Shown here one piece after another: positions 1 through 6,567 of a stretch of DNA of 8,893 bases (positions are counted from its first letter, which is position 1; each line of letters begins with the position of its first letter). A program made the translations under genes and the position numbers. The DNA is from an uncultured Pseudomonadota bacterium (GTDB lineage Bacteria; SAR324; NAC60-12): NCBI GenBank assembly GCA_913056375.1, contig CAJXNF010000092.1, forward strand, positions 1 through 8,893, read 5' to 3'. The notes under the pieces are model-generated. The model was not told the origin of the DNA. It saw nothing but the letters and a program-made list of their open reading frames with translations, and did not search any database.

Positions 1-534
1 CATGTGACCCTCAGAAGTGTTATAATTCTCATTAAAAGTTTGAGAATCAAGAGTAAAGTTTCCTGTTCCATCATTCTTAAGAATATCATAAGAATAACCC
101 ATGTTTGAATTTTGCCCGCTCGAAATTAAATCTAAATCACCATCACTATCAATATCTCCAACAGCTGAAGCAAACATATTTCTTAGGTAATTAGGATTAT
201 CACTACTTAGATTAGGAGTTGAAATCTTATTAACTTCATCTATCAGCTGACCTGATTCATGGAACGAATAATATCTGGTTTTCTTGCCAGCATCATTAAA
301 ATCCTTTTCAAAAACAAGGTTTTTTGAGTACATCCATTCATGAATATAATTTATGTGTGGATGGTGAGGAGGATATGTTATATGATATTCTTCGCCATAG
401 TTGATAATTTCTTTCTTCCCATCATTATTAAGATCTGCTGTAGATACTGTTGTTGTATACACGTCGCCTCCTTTCATATTTAGAATACGTTCAAAGTTGT
501 CGTCACCATGATTGTTGAGATCAGTTCCCTGCAA
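1..534 (-). CDS. VCBS/FG-GAP repeat protein, fragment (both ends missing)
   Basis: The minus strand is open from an in-frame TAA at 537-535 down to the window edge, where the gene continues. The translation carries repeated Asp-rich calcium-loop motifs of VCBS/FG-GAP type: TDLNNHGDDNFERIL just after the stop, ADLNNDGKKEII about 25 residues later, and VGDIDSDGDLDLISSG near the left end, followed by ILKNDGTGNFTL. These repeats build beta-propeller domains in secreted or cell-surface proteins, so an extracellular role is inferred. No signal peptide or convincing start is present: the only ATG near the 5' end (477-475) lies after the first recognisable repeat and has no Shine-Dalgarno sequence, and the TTG at 534-532 is also unsupported. 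The gene therefore seems cut at its 5' end by the discontinuity at about 526-535. The DNA is much more AT-rich than the rest of the window. The family is fairly certain; the specific function is unknown. Confidence 0.75.
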   Translation of the reverse strand, partial: MQGTDLNNHGDDNFERILNMKGGDVYTTTVSTADLNNDGKKEIINYGEEYHITYPPHHPHINYIHEWMYSKNLVFEKDFNDAGKKTRYYSFHESGQLIDEVNKISTPNLSSDNPNYLRNMFASAVGDIDSDGDLDLISSGQNSNMGYSYDILKNDGTGNFTLDSQTFNENYNTSEGHM

Positions 535-1201
535 TTATATCAAGATTACCGATTCAGGGATGGAATTAGTCAGTGGTGAACTAGGTTCCACAGAAGCTGC
601 GGGTGAGCTATTAGCTGGCTTAGATAAGCAATTTGCAACTACTCAAAAGTATACGACAGTTCGTCGCTCCGCCAACAAACCTGGTCAGGAGTTGATCGTG
701 GACTTGGGCAACATATCTCTCTCTGATGACTACCCCACTGTTGCTTGGGAGAGCAAAGGCTCTGAATATTCGTATCGCTTAAATGTTGGTGACAACTCAT
801 ATGATGTTGCAGCGACTTCAGAGAAAGTTGTTCTTCAGAAGATTGAGCCATTTTCGGAGAGATCAATGAAATATAGCGTGGATGTCCTCAAAGATGGCAA
901 GGTTCTAAGTGAGAGTAAAACGAGGAGACTTTCCTGGCTCAGTGGTAAGAAATTAAAAAAATTCCAAGAGGATGTGACAGCTGTTAAGAAATACGATACT
1001 GATGGGTTTATGATGGCAGGTGTCCTGAAGGAGCACGGACTTCTCGTACCAGCCATGCAAACCTACGAATCTTTCTTCAGCCAGAATAGTGATGATGATG
1101 ACATCAACGATCTGAGACCTTTTATGATCGAAGTTTATGCTCGTTTAAAACTTCAAGCCCTGCAGGAAGAAGTAACCGAGACATATCAAGCAAACCTCTA
1201 G
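512..1201 (+). CDS. 5'-truncated envelope-type protein (C-terminal part)
   Basis: This is a real reading frame whose beginning is missing. The open frame runs back to a TTG at 512, but residues before about Asn-8 are encoded by the antisense of the neighbouring VCBS gene, so the genuine protein enters around 530-535 already in mid-domain (IKITDSGMELVSG). An ATG at 560 is the first ATG available. The middle (about residues 60-135) has the alternating hydrophobic pattern of an immunoglobulin or fibronectin-like beta domain (YPTVAWESKG, YSYRLNVGDNSYDV, MKYSVDVLKDGKVL). The C-terminus (about 165-225) is helical and TPR-like (MAGVLKEHGLLVPAMQTYESFF), with a short Asp run. I recognise no named family; it resembles the FecR-like or DUF928-like envelope proteins that can accompany CHASE2 cyclases, but this is weak. 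It lies just upstream of the cyclase in the same direction, so the two may have formed one unit. As it stands it has no promoter or signal peptide. Confidence 0.6.
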   Translation: MLRSVPCNYIKITDSGMELVSGELGSTEAAGELLAGLDKQFATTQKYTTVRRSANKPGQELIVDLGNISLSDDYPTVAWESKGSEYSYRLNVGDNSYDVAATSEKVVLQKIEPFSERSMKYSVDVLKDGKVLSESKTRRLSWLSGKKLKKFQEDVTAVKKYDTDGFMMAGVLKEHGLLVPAMQTYESFFSQNSDDDDINDLRPFMIEVYARLKLQALQEEVTETYQANL

Positions 1202-1223
1202 ACAAAAAATACTCACCAACTTC

Positions 1224-1244
1224 GGGCATCTTCTCCTGATGCCC
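1224..1244 (+). terminator. Small GC-rich hairpin between truncated gene and cyclase
   Basis: GGGCATC (1224-1230) and GATGCCC (1238-1244) form a perfect 7-bp stem around a 7-nt loop, 22 bases after the stop of the upstream gene. No uninterrupted T run follows (TCCTCTCCC), so an intrinsic terminator would be weak at best. The ATG at 1239 lies in the 3' arm, which argues against it as the cyclase start. Confidence 0.35.
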
Positions 1245-1274
1245 TCCTCTCCCACCAAAACGCAGAACAATTCC

Positions 1275-3365
1275 ATGAAAAAGGCACTTCTCCGACCAGA
1301 TTTTTGGATCACAATCCTGCTTTTCTTGGCCATGATTCCTGCCGAGCAATATGAGATATTTTCAGGATTAGAAAATCAACTGCAGGGTTATCGTCATATC
1401 CTAAGGCATACCGCAAATCCTGAAGCTTATGCCTTTCCTGAAAAAGATATGGTGATTGTTGATACCGATGAAGAATTTTTTACCGAATATGGAAGTTGGC
1501 CTCTGCAACGAAAACACATCGCTGAAATTGTCACCAACCTTCAGGAGTTGGGAGCCAAGGTCGTTGCACTTGATATGCTGATGGATTTTCCAAATGGCTA
1601 CGGTGAAGACCCCATCTTGGCAGAAGCGCTTGGAGAGAAACCAAACACAATGGTAGTTGGTCAATTGAACCTGGTAGATGAAGAAATCCGTGGAGTAACA
1701 GCAGCAACTCCTGTTCTACAGGAAGCCACCGTCGCTGGTTATACCAATCACACCTTGATAGGTAATCGGCTCTCCCGACTTCGTTTTTACGATCAGGCTG
1801 TCAATGAATTCAAGATGTGGCCGTGGGCAGTTCAAGCACTGGCCATGTATTGGAATGTTGAACCACGACTGGAGAACAACATTCTCTACATTGGAGATAA
1901 GGAAATCCCACTGGACCACAATGGTGATCTTTGGATGGATTACCCACTTCACAAACCTGGTGTTACTTTTCTCCATGAGTACGCTGGTATCACAGCCGCC
2001 ATGGTCTTGAATCTTTATGAGGGCGAGATTTACGGTCTGGAAGATCTCGATGAAGATGAGATCTATGAGTTGGAATATTGGGTTAAAGATAAACTCGTAC
2101 TTGTTGGAGACACGACTGAAGTGTCTCACGATATTTTTTCAACCCCAGTTGGGGAAATTTACGGGATTGAAATCCTAGCCGATACGATCTGGACGATGAT
2201 GAATGGTGCTCCTATTCGTCCAGCGAGTAATGAAATAGAAGCAATGATTCTCATCTGCATGATGTTGTTGTTCTTGTTCATTGCAAGGCTTGAGAAGCTT
2301 CACAACCCGCTCTTTCTTGCAGCAATCATTGGATACCTGGGAATCTGCATCTATGCTTACGTCTATCATGGATATGTACTTTCAATGAGCTACATCATCC
2401 CAGCAATGATTCTCAGCATGATTGCGACAAACTTCTTCTTGTTCATGGCGGAGAGACAGCAAAAAGCCTTCATCAAGAACGCTTTTTCTCAGTACCTCTC
2501 TCCCAGCGTAATTGATGTAATCGTTAAGGATCCTTCAAAACTCAGTTTGGGTGGTGAACGACGTGAAATGACAGCTTACTTCTCAGATGTTCAGAAGTTC
2601 TCGACGATCTCCGAGAGTCTTACGCCTGAAGAACTGGTTGCGCTACTGAATGAATACCTCACCGAGATGTGTAATCTTATCTCCAGTAGGGCTGGCACGA
2701 TAGACAAGTTTGAAGGGGATGCCATCATTGCTTTTTGGGGAGCGCCCTTGGATCAACCAGATCACGCTAAACTCGCCTGTTTTGCCACAATCGACATGCA
2801 AAAGCGCTTGATTGAAATGCGCAAGGATTGGCGAGAAAAAGGTAGCCCCCAACTCTTTGCACGGATGGGGATCAACAGTGGTCCTATCGTGGTCGGAAAC
2901 ATGGGATCACAGCAAAGGATGGACTACACCATCATGGGTGATACGGTAAACCTGGCAGCACGTCTGGAAGGTGCAAACAAGTTCTACAAAACCTTCACGA
3001 TGATCTCAGGCAACACCTACTACGGTACAGATCACTTTGAAGGAGCCGAAAATTATGTGGATGCAAGAGAATTAGACATTGTTCGGGTAGTTGGTAAGAA
3101 AGAGCCTGTTCCAGTTTTTGAGGTCCTGGACTTCAAGAATGAGCTCAGCGGCCCGATGACCGATGTTCTTGAGCATTATCAAAAGGGTCTTTCATGCTAT
3201 AAAGATCATGATTACCCAATCGCTATCGAGCATTTCCGCAAAGCCCTGAGCTTCCTCGAAAATGATGGACCCTGCCTGACTTACATCGAACGTTGTGAAC
3301 GCTTCATCAGTGAGCCTCCCCCTGGCGACTGGGACGGTGTTTATACACACACCGAAAAAGGCTGA
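1275..3365 (+). CDS. CHASE2-domain class III adenylate cyclase
   Basis: This membrane-bound enzyme converts ATP to cAMP. The frame is open from ATG 1239 (708 codons), but the ATG at 1275 is preferred: it gives a normal signal-anchor start (MKKALLRPD) and avoids placing the start inside a hairpin. Neither start has a clear Shine-Dalgarno sequence. Numbering from 1239: a first membrane helix at about 21-36, a periplasmic CHASE2 sensor at about 38-320 (VIVDTDEEFFTEYG, GAKVVALDMLMDFP, KLVLVGDT), three membrane helices at about 333-350, 357-377 and 381-404, then the cyclase domain at about 440-600. Metal-binding Asp450 (AYFSD) and Asp494 (KFEGD), the purine-selecting pair Lys490 and Thr564, and the transition-state pair Asn571 and Arg575 (NLAARLE) are all present, which fits an active class IIIb adenylate cyclase. 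A C-terminal TPR-like tail (about 643-690) ends in PPPGDWDGVY, a pattern common in this family. The sensed ligand is unknown. The ribE start follows its stop by one base. Confidence 0.93.
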   Translation: MKKALLRPDFWITILLFLAMIPAEQYEIFSGLENQLQGYRHILRHTANPEAYAFPEKDMVIVDTDEEFFTEYGSWPLQRKHIAEIVTNLQELGAKVVALDMLMDFPNGYGEDPILAEALGEKPNTMVVGQLNLVDEEIRGVTAATPVLQEATVAGYTNHTLIGNRLSRLRFYDQAVNEFKMWPWAVQALAMYWNVEPRLENNILYIGDKEIPLDHNGDLWMDYPLHKPGVTFLHEYAGITAAMVLNLYEGEIYGLEDLDEDEIYELEYWVKDKLVLVGDTTEVSHDIFSTPVGEIYGIEILADTIWTMMNGAPIRPASNEIEAMILICMMLLFLFIARLEKLHNPLFLAAIIGYLGICIYAYVYHGYVLSMSYIIPAMILSMIATNFFLFMAERQQKAFIKNAFSQYLSPSVIDVIVKDPSKLSLGGERREMTAYFSDVQKFSTISESLTPEELVALLNEYLTEMCNLISSRAGTIDKFEGDAIIAFWGAPLDQPDHAKLACFATIDMQKRLIEMRKDWREKGSPQLFARMGINSGPIVVGNMGSQQRMDYTIMGDTVNLAARLEGANKFYKTFTMISGNTYYGTDHFEGAENYVDARELDIVRVVGKKEPVPVFEVLDFKNELSGPMTDVLEHYQKGLSCYKDHDYPIAIEHFRKALSFLENDGPCLTYIERCERFISEPPPGDWDGVYTHTEKG

Positions 3366-3369
3366 ATTG
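3355..3369 (+). promoter_or_regulatory. Ribosome binding site and TTG start of ribE
   Basis: AAAAAGG (3355-3361) lies five bases before TTG 3367-3369. The site overlaps the last codons and stop (TGA 3363-3365) of the cyclase gene, so ribosomes finishing the cyclase would stop on the ribE start. It fixes the ribE start because riboflavin synthases begin with MFTGIVQ and the codons after this TTG read FTGIVQ. Confidence 0.75.
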
Positions 3370-3987
3370 TTTACGGGAATTGTTCAGGGCAAAGGAGAGG
3401 TTCTATTCTCAAACCAGGTCAGCAGTGGGTTAAAGCTGCGCATTCAGTTGAACGAAATGGGCACTGGCTTAGAATTAGGGGCAAGTGTAGCAGTGTCTGG
3501 TGTATGCCTGACTGTTGTGAATTTCCAGGAAGGGGAATGGGCAGAATTCGATGTAATTCAGGAAACCTTAGACCGCTCAAATCTTGGGATGCTGCAAGTT
3601 GGTTCTCACGCGAATATTGAGCGATCTCTCAAAATGGGAGATGAACTTGGGGGGCATCAGGTCAATGGTCACGTCGACTGTAAGGCCCAAATTCTTCAGA
3701 TTGAACAAAGCCCTGGGAACCATAAAATCTGGGTCGAACTTGCCCCACATTGGAACCGCTATTTAGTTCCCAAAGGTTGGATTGCAGTCGACGGCGTAAG
3801 CCTCACAGTGGTTGATGTAGAGCCAGATCGATTTTCAGTTTGTTTAATCCCCGAAACCCTCTCCAGAACCACTCTTGGTAATGCAACCCAAACCACCCAA
3901 CTCAATTTAGAGTTCGATCATCAAACCAAAGTCATCGTTGAATCGATCGAACGACTTCTACCAAAATTTCTAGAAAAAGTTACTTGA
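3367..3987 (+). CDS. ribE: Riboflavin synthase, alpha subunit
   Basis: Riboflavin synthase (EC 2.5.1.9) is a cytosolic enzyme that dismutates two molecules of 6,7-dimethyl-8-ribityllumazine into riboflavin and a pyrimidinedione, the last step of riboflavin synthesis. The frame is open back to an ATG at 3295 inside the cyclase gene, but the family always starts with M-F-T-G-I-V, so the TTG at 3367 is chosen, giving 206 residues, the usual length. The two tandem lumazine-binding barrels are both visible: the first with FTGIVQG, GVCLTVV and ETLDRSNLG, the linker region ERSLKMGDELGGHQVNGHVD, and the second with KGWIAVDGVSLTVV and LIPETLSRTTLG. The frame is complete and no expected motif is missing. 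Other rib genes are absent from the window. The one-base gap to the cyclase stop implies co-transcription and translational coupling. No FMN-riboswitch-like sequence was seen upstream, and no clear terminator follows. Confidence 0.96.
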   Translation: MFTGIVQGKGEVLFSNQVSSGLKLRIQLNEMGTGLELGASVAVSGVCLTVVNFQEGEWAEFDVIQETLDRSNLGMLQVGSHANIERSLKMGDELGGHQVNGHVDCKAQILQIEQSPGNHKIWVELAPHWNRYLVPKGWIAVDGVSLTVVDVEPDRFSVCLIPETLSRTTLGNATQTTQLNLEFDHQTKVIVESIERLLPKFLEKVT

Positions 3988-4168
3988 TCCCTGCACGTCA
4001 CAAATCTTTTCTTACTATCACATCAATTTATTACTTCTCCTTAATCAAATTCTAATAATTATTCTCTAGGCTTGTTCTCATTGCTTTAAAGCATGATGCC
4101 AATTTGGCGAAAAACAGACCCCTGTTCGTACTCGGAAAGGTCTGAAACCCAATAAGCCTAGGAGAATA
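3988..4168 (+). promoter_or_regulatory. pstS leader/promoter region with long-range stem burying the ribosome binding site
   Basis: This 181-bp gap holds no gene. Its upstream half is AT-rich and probably carries the promoter; TACTAT at 4013-4018 is a candidate -10 box but its -35 partner (CTGCAC, 3991-3996) is poor, and I see no clear Pho box. AGGAG (4160-4164) is a good Shine-Dalgarno sequence four bases before ATG 4169. Positions 4058-4076 can pair with 4151-4170 over 19 pairs (one G-U, one bulged G at 4161), covering the Shine-Dalgarno and the A and T of the start codon. The enclosed 74 nt contain smaller inverted repeats: TGCT/AGCA (4082-4085 with 4090-4093), GCCA/TGGC (4098-4101 with 4105-4108) and CAGACC/GGTCTG (4115-4120 with 4139-4144). 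The pairing is read directly; a regulatory role is inference. Confidence 0.55.
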
Positions 4169-5149
4169 ATGTTCCGCAAGACCATCGCAACTTTAGCTAC
4201 TGGATTAGCGGCCCTGATGTTGACAGGCCTAGCCCACGCTAGAGATCAGATCCAAATCGTCGGTTCCTCAACCGTTTATCCTTTCGCAACCGTGGTGGCA
4301 GAAAAACACGGCCAACGCGGTTCCATGAAAACTCCAGTAATTGAATCCACCGGTACCGGTGGTGGCATGAAGCTTTTCTGTGCTGGCTTAGGCCCCAGCC
4401 ACCCAGATTTCACCAACGCTTCCCGTGCTATCAAAGGTAGCGAAAAAGAATTGTGTGCGAAGAACGGTGTGAGTGAGATTATTGAAATCATTGTGGGTAA
4501 CGACGGGATCGCTTTTGCAAACAACTCAAAATCACAAAAGCTGAATTTCACACCAGGCCAATTGTGGATGGCAATGGCAGAGAATGGCCCCAAGCCTAAA
4601 ACTTGGAATGAAATCGATGCTTCCTTGCCCAATGCCCCGATTAAAATCTTGGCACCCCCCCCCACCTCTGGAACCCGTGATGCTTGGGATTCCCTCATCA
4701 TGGGTCCAGGGTGCAAGGAAGCTGGAATGGTTTCTGGTAAGGAATGTGATGGCTTCAGAGAAGACGGTGCTGTTGAAGAAGCTGGCGAAAATGACACACT
4801 GATCGTAAATCGATTGTCTGCCGATCCGGAGGCATTTGGGATTTTTGGTTTTAGCTTCCTTGATCAAAATCGAGATAAAATTCAAGGCTCCACAATCAAT
4901 GGTATCGAAATCAGCCTCGACACTATCCAGAGCTATGACTACCCGATCGCTCGCCCCCTCTTTTTCTATGCTAAGAAAGCTCATATCGGTGTAATTCCCG
5001 GAATGCAGGAATACATGGAAGAGTTTGTGAGTGACGCTGCGATTGGTGATTATGGATACTTGTTAGATCGTGGGCTTGTTCCTCTAGAAACTAGCACACA
5101 GGAAAAAGTACGGAATGATATCCGCAACTTGACTCCAATCAGCATGTAA
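4169..5149 (+). CDS. pstS: Phosphate ABC transporter, periplasmic phosphate-binding protein
   Basis: PstS binds inorganic phosphate in the periplasm and delivers it to the PstCA channel. The 326-residue product begins with a Sec signal peptide (MFRK, hydrophobic stretch 7-20, likely cleavage after AHA at 22-24). The mature protein has the expected ligand-binding segments: GSSTVYPF (32-39), ESTGTGGG (59-66), TNASRAIK (82-89), IVGNDGIAFAN (108-118) and the phosphate-gripping TSGTRD (166-171). The NASR segment and four cysteines (71, 96, 182, 193), which could form two disulfides, match the subgroup typical of alphaproteobacteria rather than the E. coli type. The start is supported by AGGAG four bases upstream. 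It is first in the pst operon and is separated from pstC by a strong hairpin, which may let pstS be expressed above the membrane genes. A C9 tract (4655-4663) lies within codons 163-166, just before SGTR; the frame is intact here. Confidence 0.96.
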   Translation: MFRKTIATLATGLAALMLTGLAHARDQIQIVGSSTVYPFATVVAEKHGQRGSMKTPVIESTGTGGGMKLFCAGLGPSHPDFTNASRAIKGSEKELCAKNGVSEIIEIIVGNDGIAFANNSKSQKLNFTPGQLWMAMAENGPKPKTWNEIDASLPNAPIKILAPPPTSGTRDAWDSLIMGPGCKEAGMVSGKECDGFREDGAVEEAGENDTLIVNRLSADPEAFGIFGFSFLDQNRDKIQGSTINGIEISLDTIQSYDYPIARPLFFYAKKAHIGVIPGMQEYMEEFVSDAAIGDYGYLLDRGLVPLETSTQEKVRNDIRNLTPISM

Positions 5150-5160
5150 TTGATTCATCC

Positions 5161-5184
5161 ACCGGCAATCCAAGGATTGCCGGT
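5161..5184 (+). promoter_or_regulatory. Intergenic hairpin between pstS and pstC
   Basis: ACCGGCAATCC (5161-5171) and GGATTGCCGGT (5174-5184) are perfect 11-base inverted repeats around a 2-base centre, 11 bases after the pstS stop and 12 bases before the pstC start. No T run follows, so it is not a standard intrinsic terminator. By analogy with intergenic hairpins in other binding-protein transporter operons, it probably stabilises the pstS 3' end or lowers downstream expression; that role is inferred. Confidence 0.7.
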
Positions 5185-5196
5185 ACCGAAACACCT

Positions 5197-6567
5197 ATGT
5201 TCCCCTACCTTCTCGCAGCGATTCTGCTGATCAGTCTCTCAGGTTTTTATCTAGGCCGAAAACAAGCTTCAAATCTCCGCTCACAAACAAAACTTCATTC
5301 ACTTCCACAATATCACGGATACTTCATCGCACTTTGGTGTGGCATTCCAACAATTTTGCTCATTCTGCTTTGGACCGCACTAGAACCAATTTTGTTGGGC
5401 AGCCTGATCAGAAGTCACTTGGAATCACAATCTGGGGGCTTGACTCCAACAGATTATGTGATCATGACAGAAGAAGTTCGCAACCTTGCAGCGGGGGTCG
5501 CTCTTGGAACTCAAGACCCTCTTATTCTAGAAACTGCCGAATGGATGCGTTCACTCCAGCAATCAAGCCAATGGAGCATGGTCGTCGTCACGATTTTGCT
5601 CGCAATGCTGATTATGGCCTTCACTCGTTCCAAAGTGGCTCCAGGATTTAAGGCCCGTCATGGTGTAGAATTACTGTTCAATGGTTTTCTCTTCATTAGC
5701 TCAACCATCGCCATCCTCACAACAATTGGAATCGTCCTTTCGCTAATTTTTGAGACTTTCCGTTTCTTTGAACTGGTTCCAATTACTGAATTCTTGTTTG
5801 GGCTCAAGTGGTACCCTCAAATCGCGATTCGAGCAGATCAAGTCGCTGGAGACGGTGCCTGGGGAGCAATCCCTGTTTTCAGCGGTACCCTACTCATCTC
5901 CTTCGTCGCCATGATTGTTGCGGGTCCCATCGGTTTGATGTCCGCAATTTATTTCTCAGAATACGCTTCTCCAAAAATGCGCGGATGGACCAAACCGATT
6001 TTGGAAATTTTAGCCGGAATCCCGACTGTCGTTTATGGATTTTTTGCAGCCCTCACTTTAGCTCCTCTTGTGAGAGACGGTGGTATTGCTATTGGGCTAG
6101 ATGTAGAAGCGCGTAGCGCCCTTGCAGCTGGCTTGGTGATGGGTGTGATGATCATTCCATTCATCTCCTCACTTTCTGATGATGTTATCAATGCTGTCCC
6201 ACAAACTCTGAGAGATGGCTCTTATGCGATGGGAGCTACAAAGTCCGAAACCATTCGCCAAGTGATCATCCCTGCTGCATTACCTGGTATTGTGGGAGCA
6301 TTCTTATTGGCAATTTCCAGAGCCATTGGTGAGACAATGATCGTTGCTATGGCTGCTGGGTTGAATGCTAATCTGACAGCGAATCCATTGGAAAACGTTA
6401 CCACCGTTACTGTGCAGATTGTTGTGGCTCTAATTGGAGATCAAGAGTTTGATGACCCTAAAACTCTCTCAGCTTTTGCACTTGGGTTGGTGTTGTTTGT
6501 TGTGACACTGATTTTAAATGTTGTTGCCTTGGCGATTGTGAAGAAGTATCGAGAGAAATATGACTGA
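5197..6567 (+). CDS. pstC: Phosphate ABC transporter permease PstC
   Basis: PstC is one of the two inner-membrane subunits forming the phosphate channel. The 456-residue protein is longer than E. coli PstC (about 320) because of an N-terminal extension holding membrane helices at about 3-19, 43-60, 127-142 and 160-186, with a periplasmic loop at about 62-125. The conserved permease core starts near residue 220 (AWGAIPVFSGTLLISFVAMIVAGPIG). The cytoplasmic EAA-type loop that contacts PstB is at about 328-365 (DDVINAVPQTLRDGSYAMGATKSE, then PAALPGI), followed by AISRAIGETMIVAMAAG, a PstC signature. Long PstC forms of this kind are known in alphaproteobacteria and relatives. No Shine-Dalgarno sequence precedes ATG 5197, but the N-terminus (MFPYLLAAILLISLSGFYLG) fits the family. 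The gene overlaps pstA by eight bases (ATGACTGA). Confidence 0.95.
   Translation: MFPYLLAAILLISLSGFYLGRKQASNLRSQTKLHSLPQYHGYFIALWCGIPTILLILLWTALEPILLGSLIRSHLESQSGGLTPTDYVIMTEEVRNLAAGVALGTQDPLILETAEWMRSLQQSSQWSMVVVTILLAMLIMAFTRSKVAPGFKARHGVELLFNGFLFISSTIAILTTIGIVLSLIFETFRFFELVPITEFLFGLKWYPQIAIRADQVAGDGAWGAIPVFSGTLLISFVAMIVAGPIGLMSAIYFSEYASPKMRGWTKPILEILAGIPTVVYGFFAALTLAPLVRDGGIAIGLDVEARSALAAGLVMGVMIIPFISSLSDDVINAVPQTLRDGSYAMGATKSETIRQVIIPAALPGIVGAFLLAISRAIGETMIVAMAAGLNANLTANPLENVTTVTVQIVVALIGDQEFDDPKTLSAFALGLVLFVVTLILNVVALAIVKKYREKYD

Noticed and set aside
1..534. Treating the left fragment as a complete small gene starting at ATG 477
   Set aside because: A recognisable VCBS repeat is encoded upstream of that ATG, so the gene extends beyond it and is cut at the junction.
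1716..2129. 137-codon open frame on the minus strand inside the cyclase gene
   Set aside because: It lies wholly antisense to the CHASE2 domain, has no start signal and no recognisable protein features.
3295..3366. Longer ribE starting at ATG 3295
   Set aside because: It would add 24 residues before the invariant FTGIVQ start of riboflavin synthases and use codons already read in the cyclase frame; the TTG at 3367 has a ribosome binding site.
3988..4168. A Pho box in front of pstS
   Set aside because: I looked for paired CTGTCAT-like repeats with 11-base spacing and found none good enough to call, although regulation by phosphate remains likely from gene content.
4276..4797. 173-codon open frame on the minus strand opposite pstS (and a 150-codon one at 4532-4984)
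   Set aside because: Both are antisense shadows of a clearly coding pstS, with no ribosome binding site and no family-like motifs.
5161..5184. Intrinsic terminator after pstS
   Set aside because: The stem is strong but no T-rich tract follows on the plus strand, and the operon clearly continues into pstC.
5808..6116. 102-codon plus-strand frame within pstC, and similar short ones at 5334-5651 and 1804-2010
   Set aside because: They are out-of-frame readings of well-supported genes, with compositions (Arg, Ser, Cys rich) typical of spurious frames.
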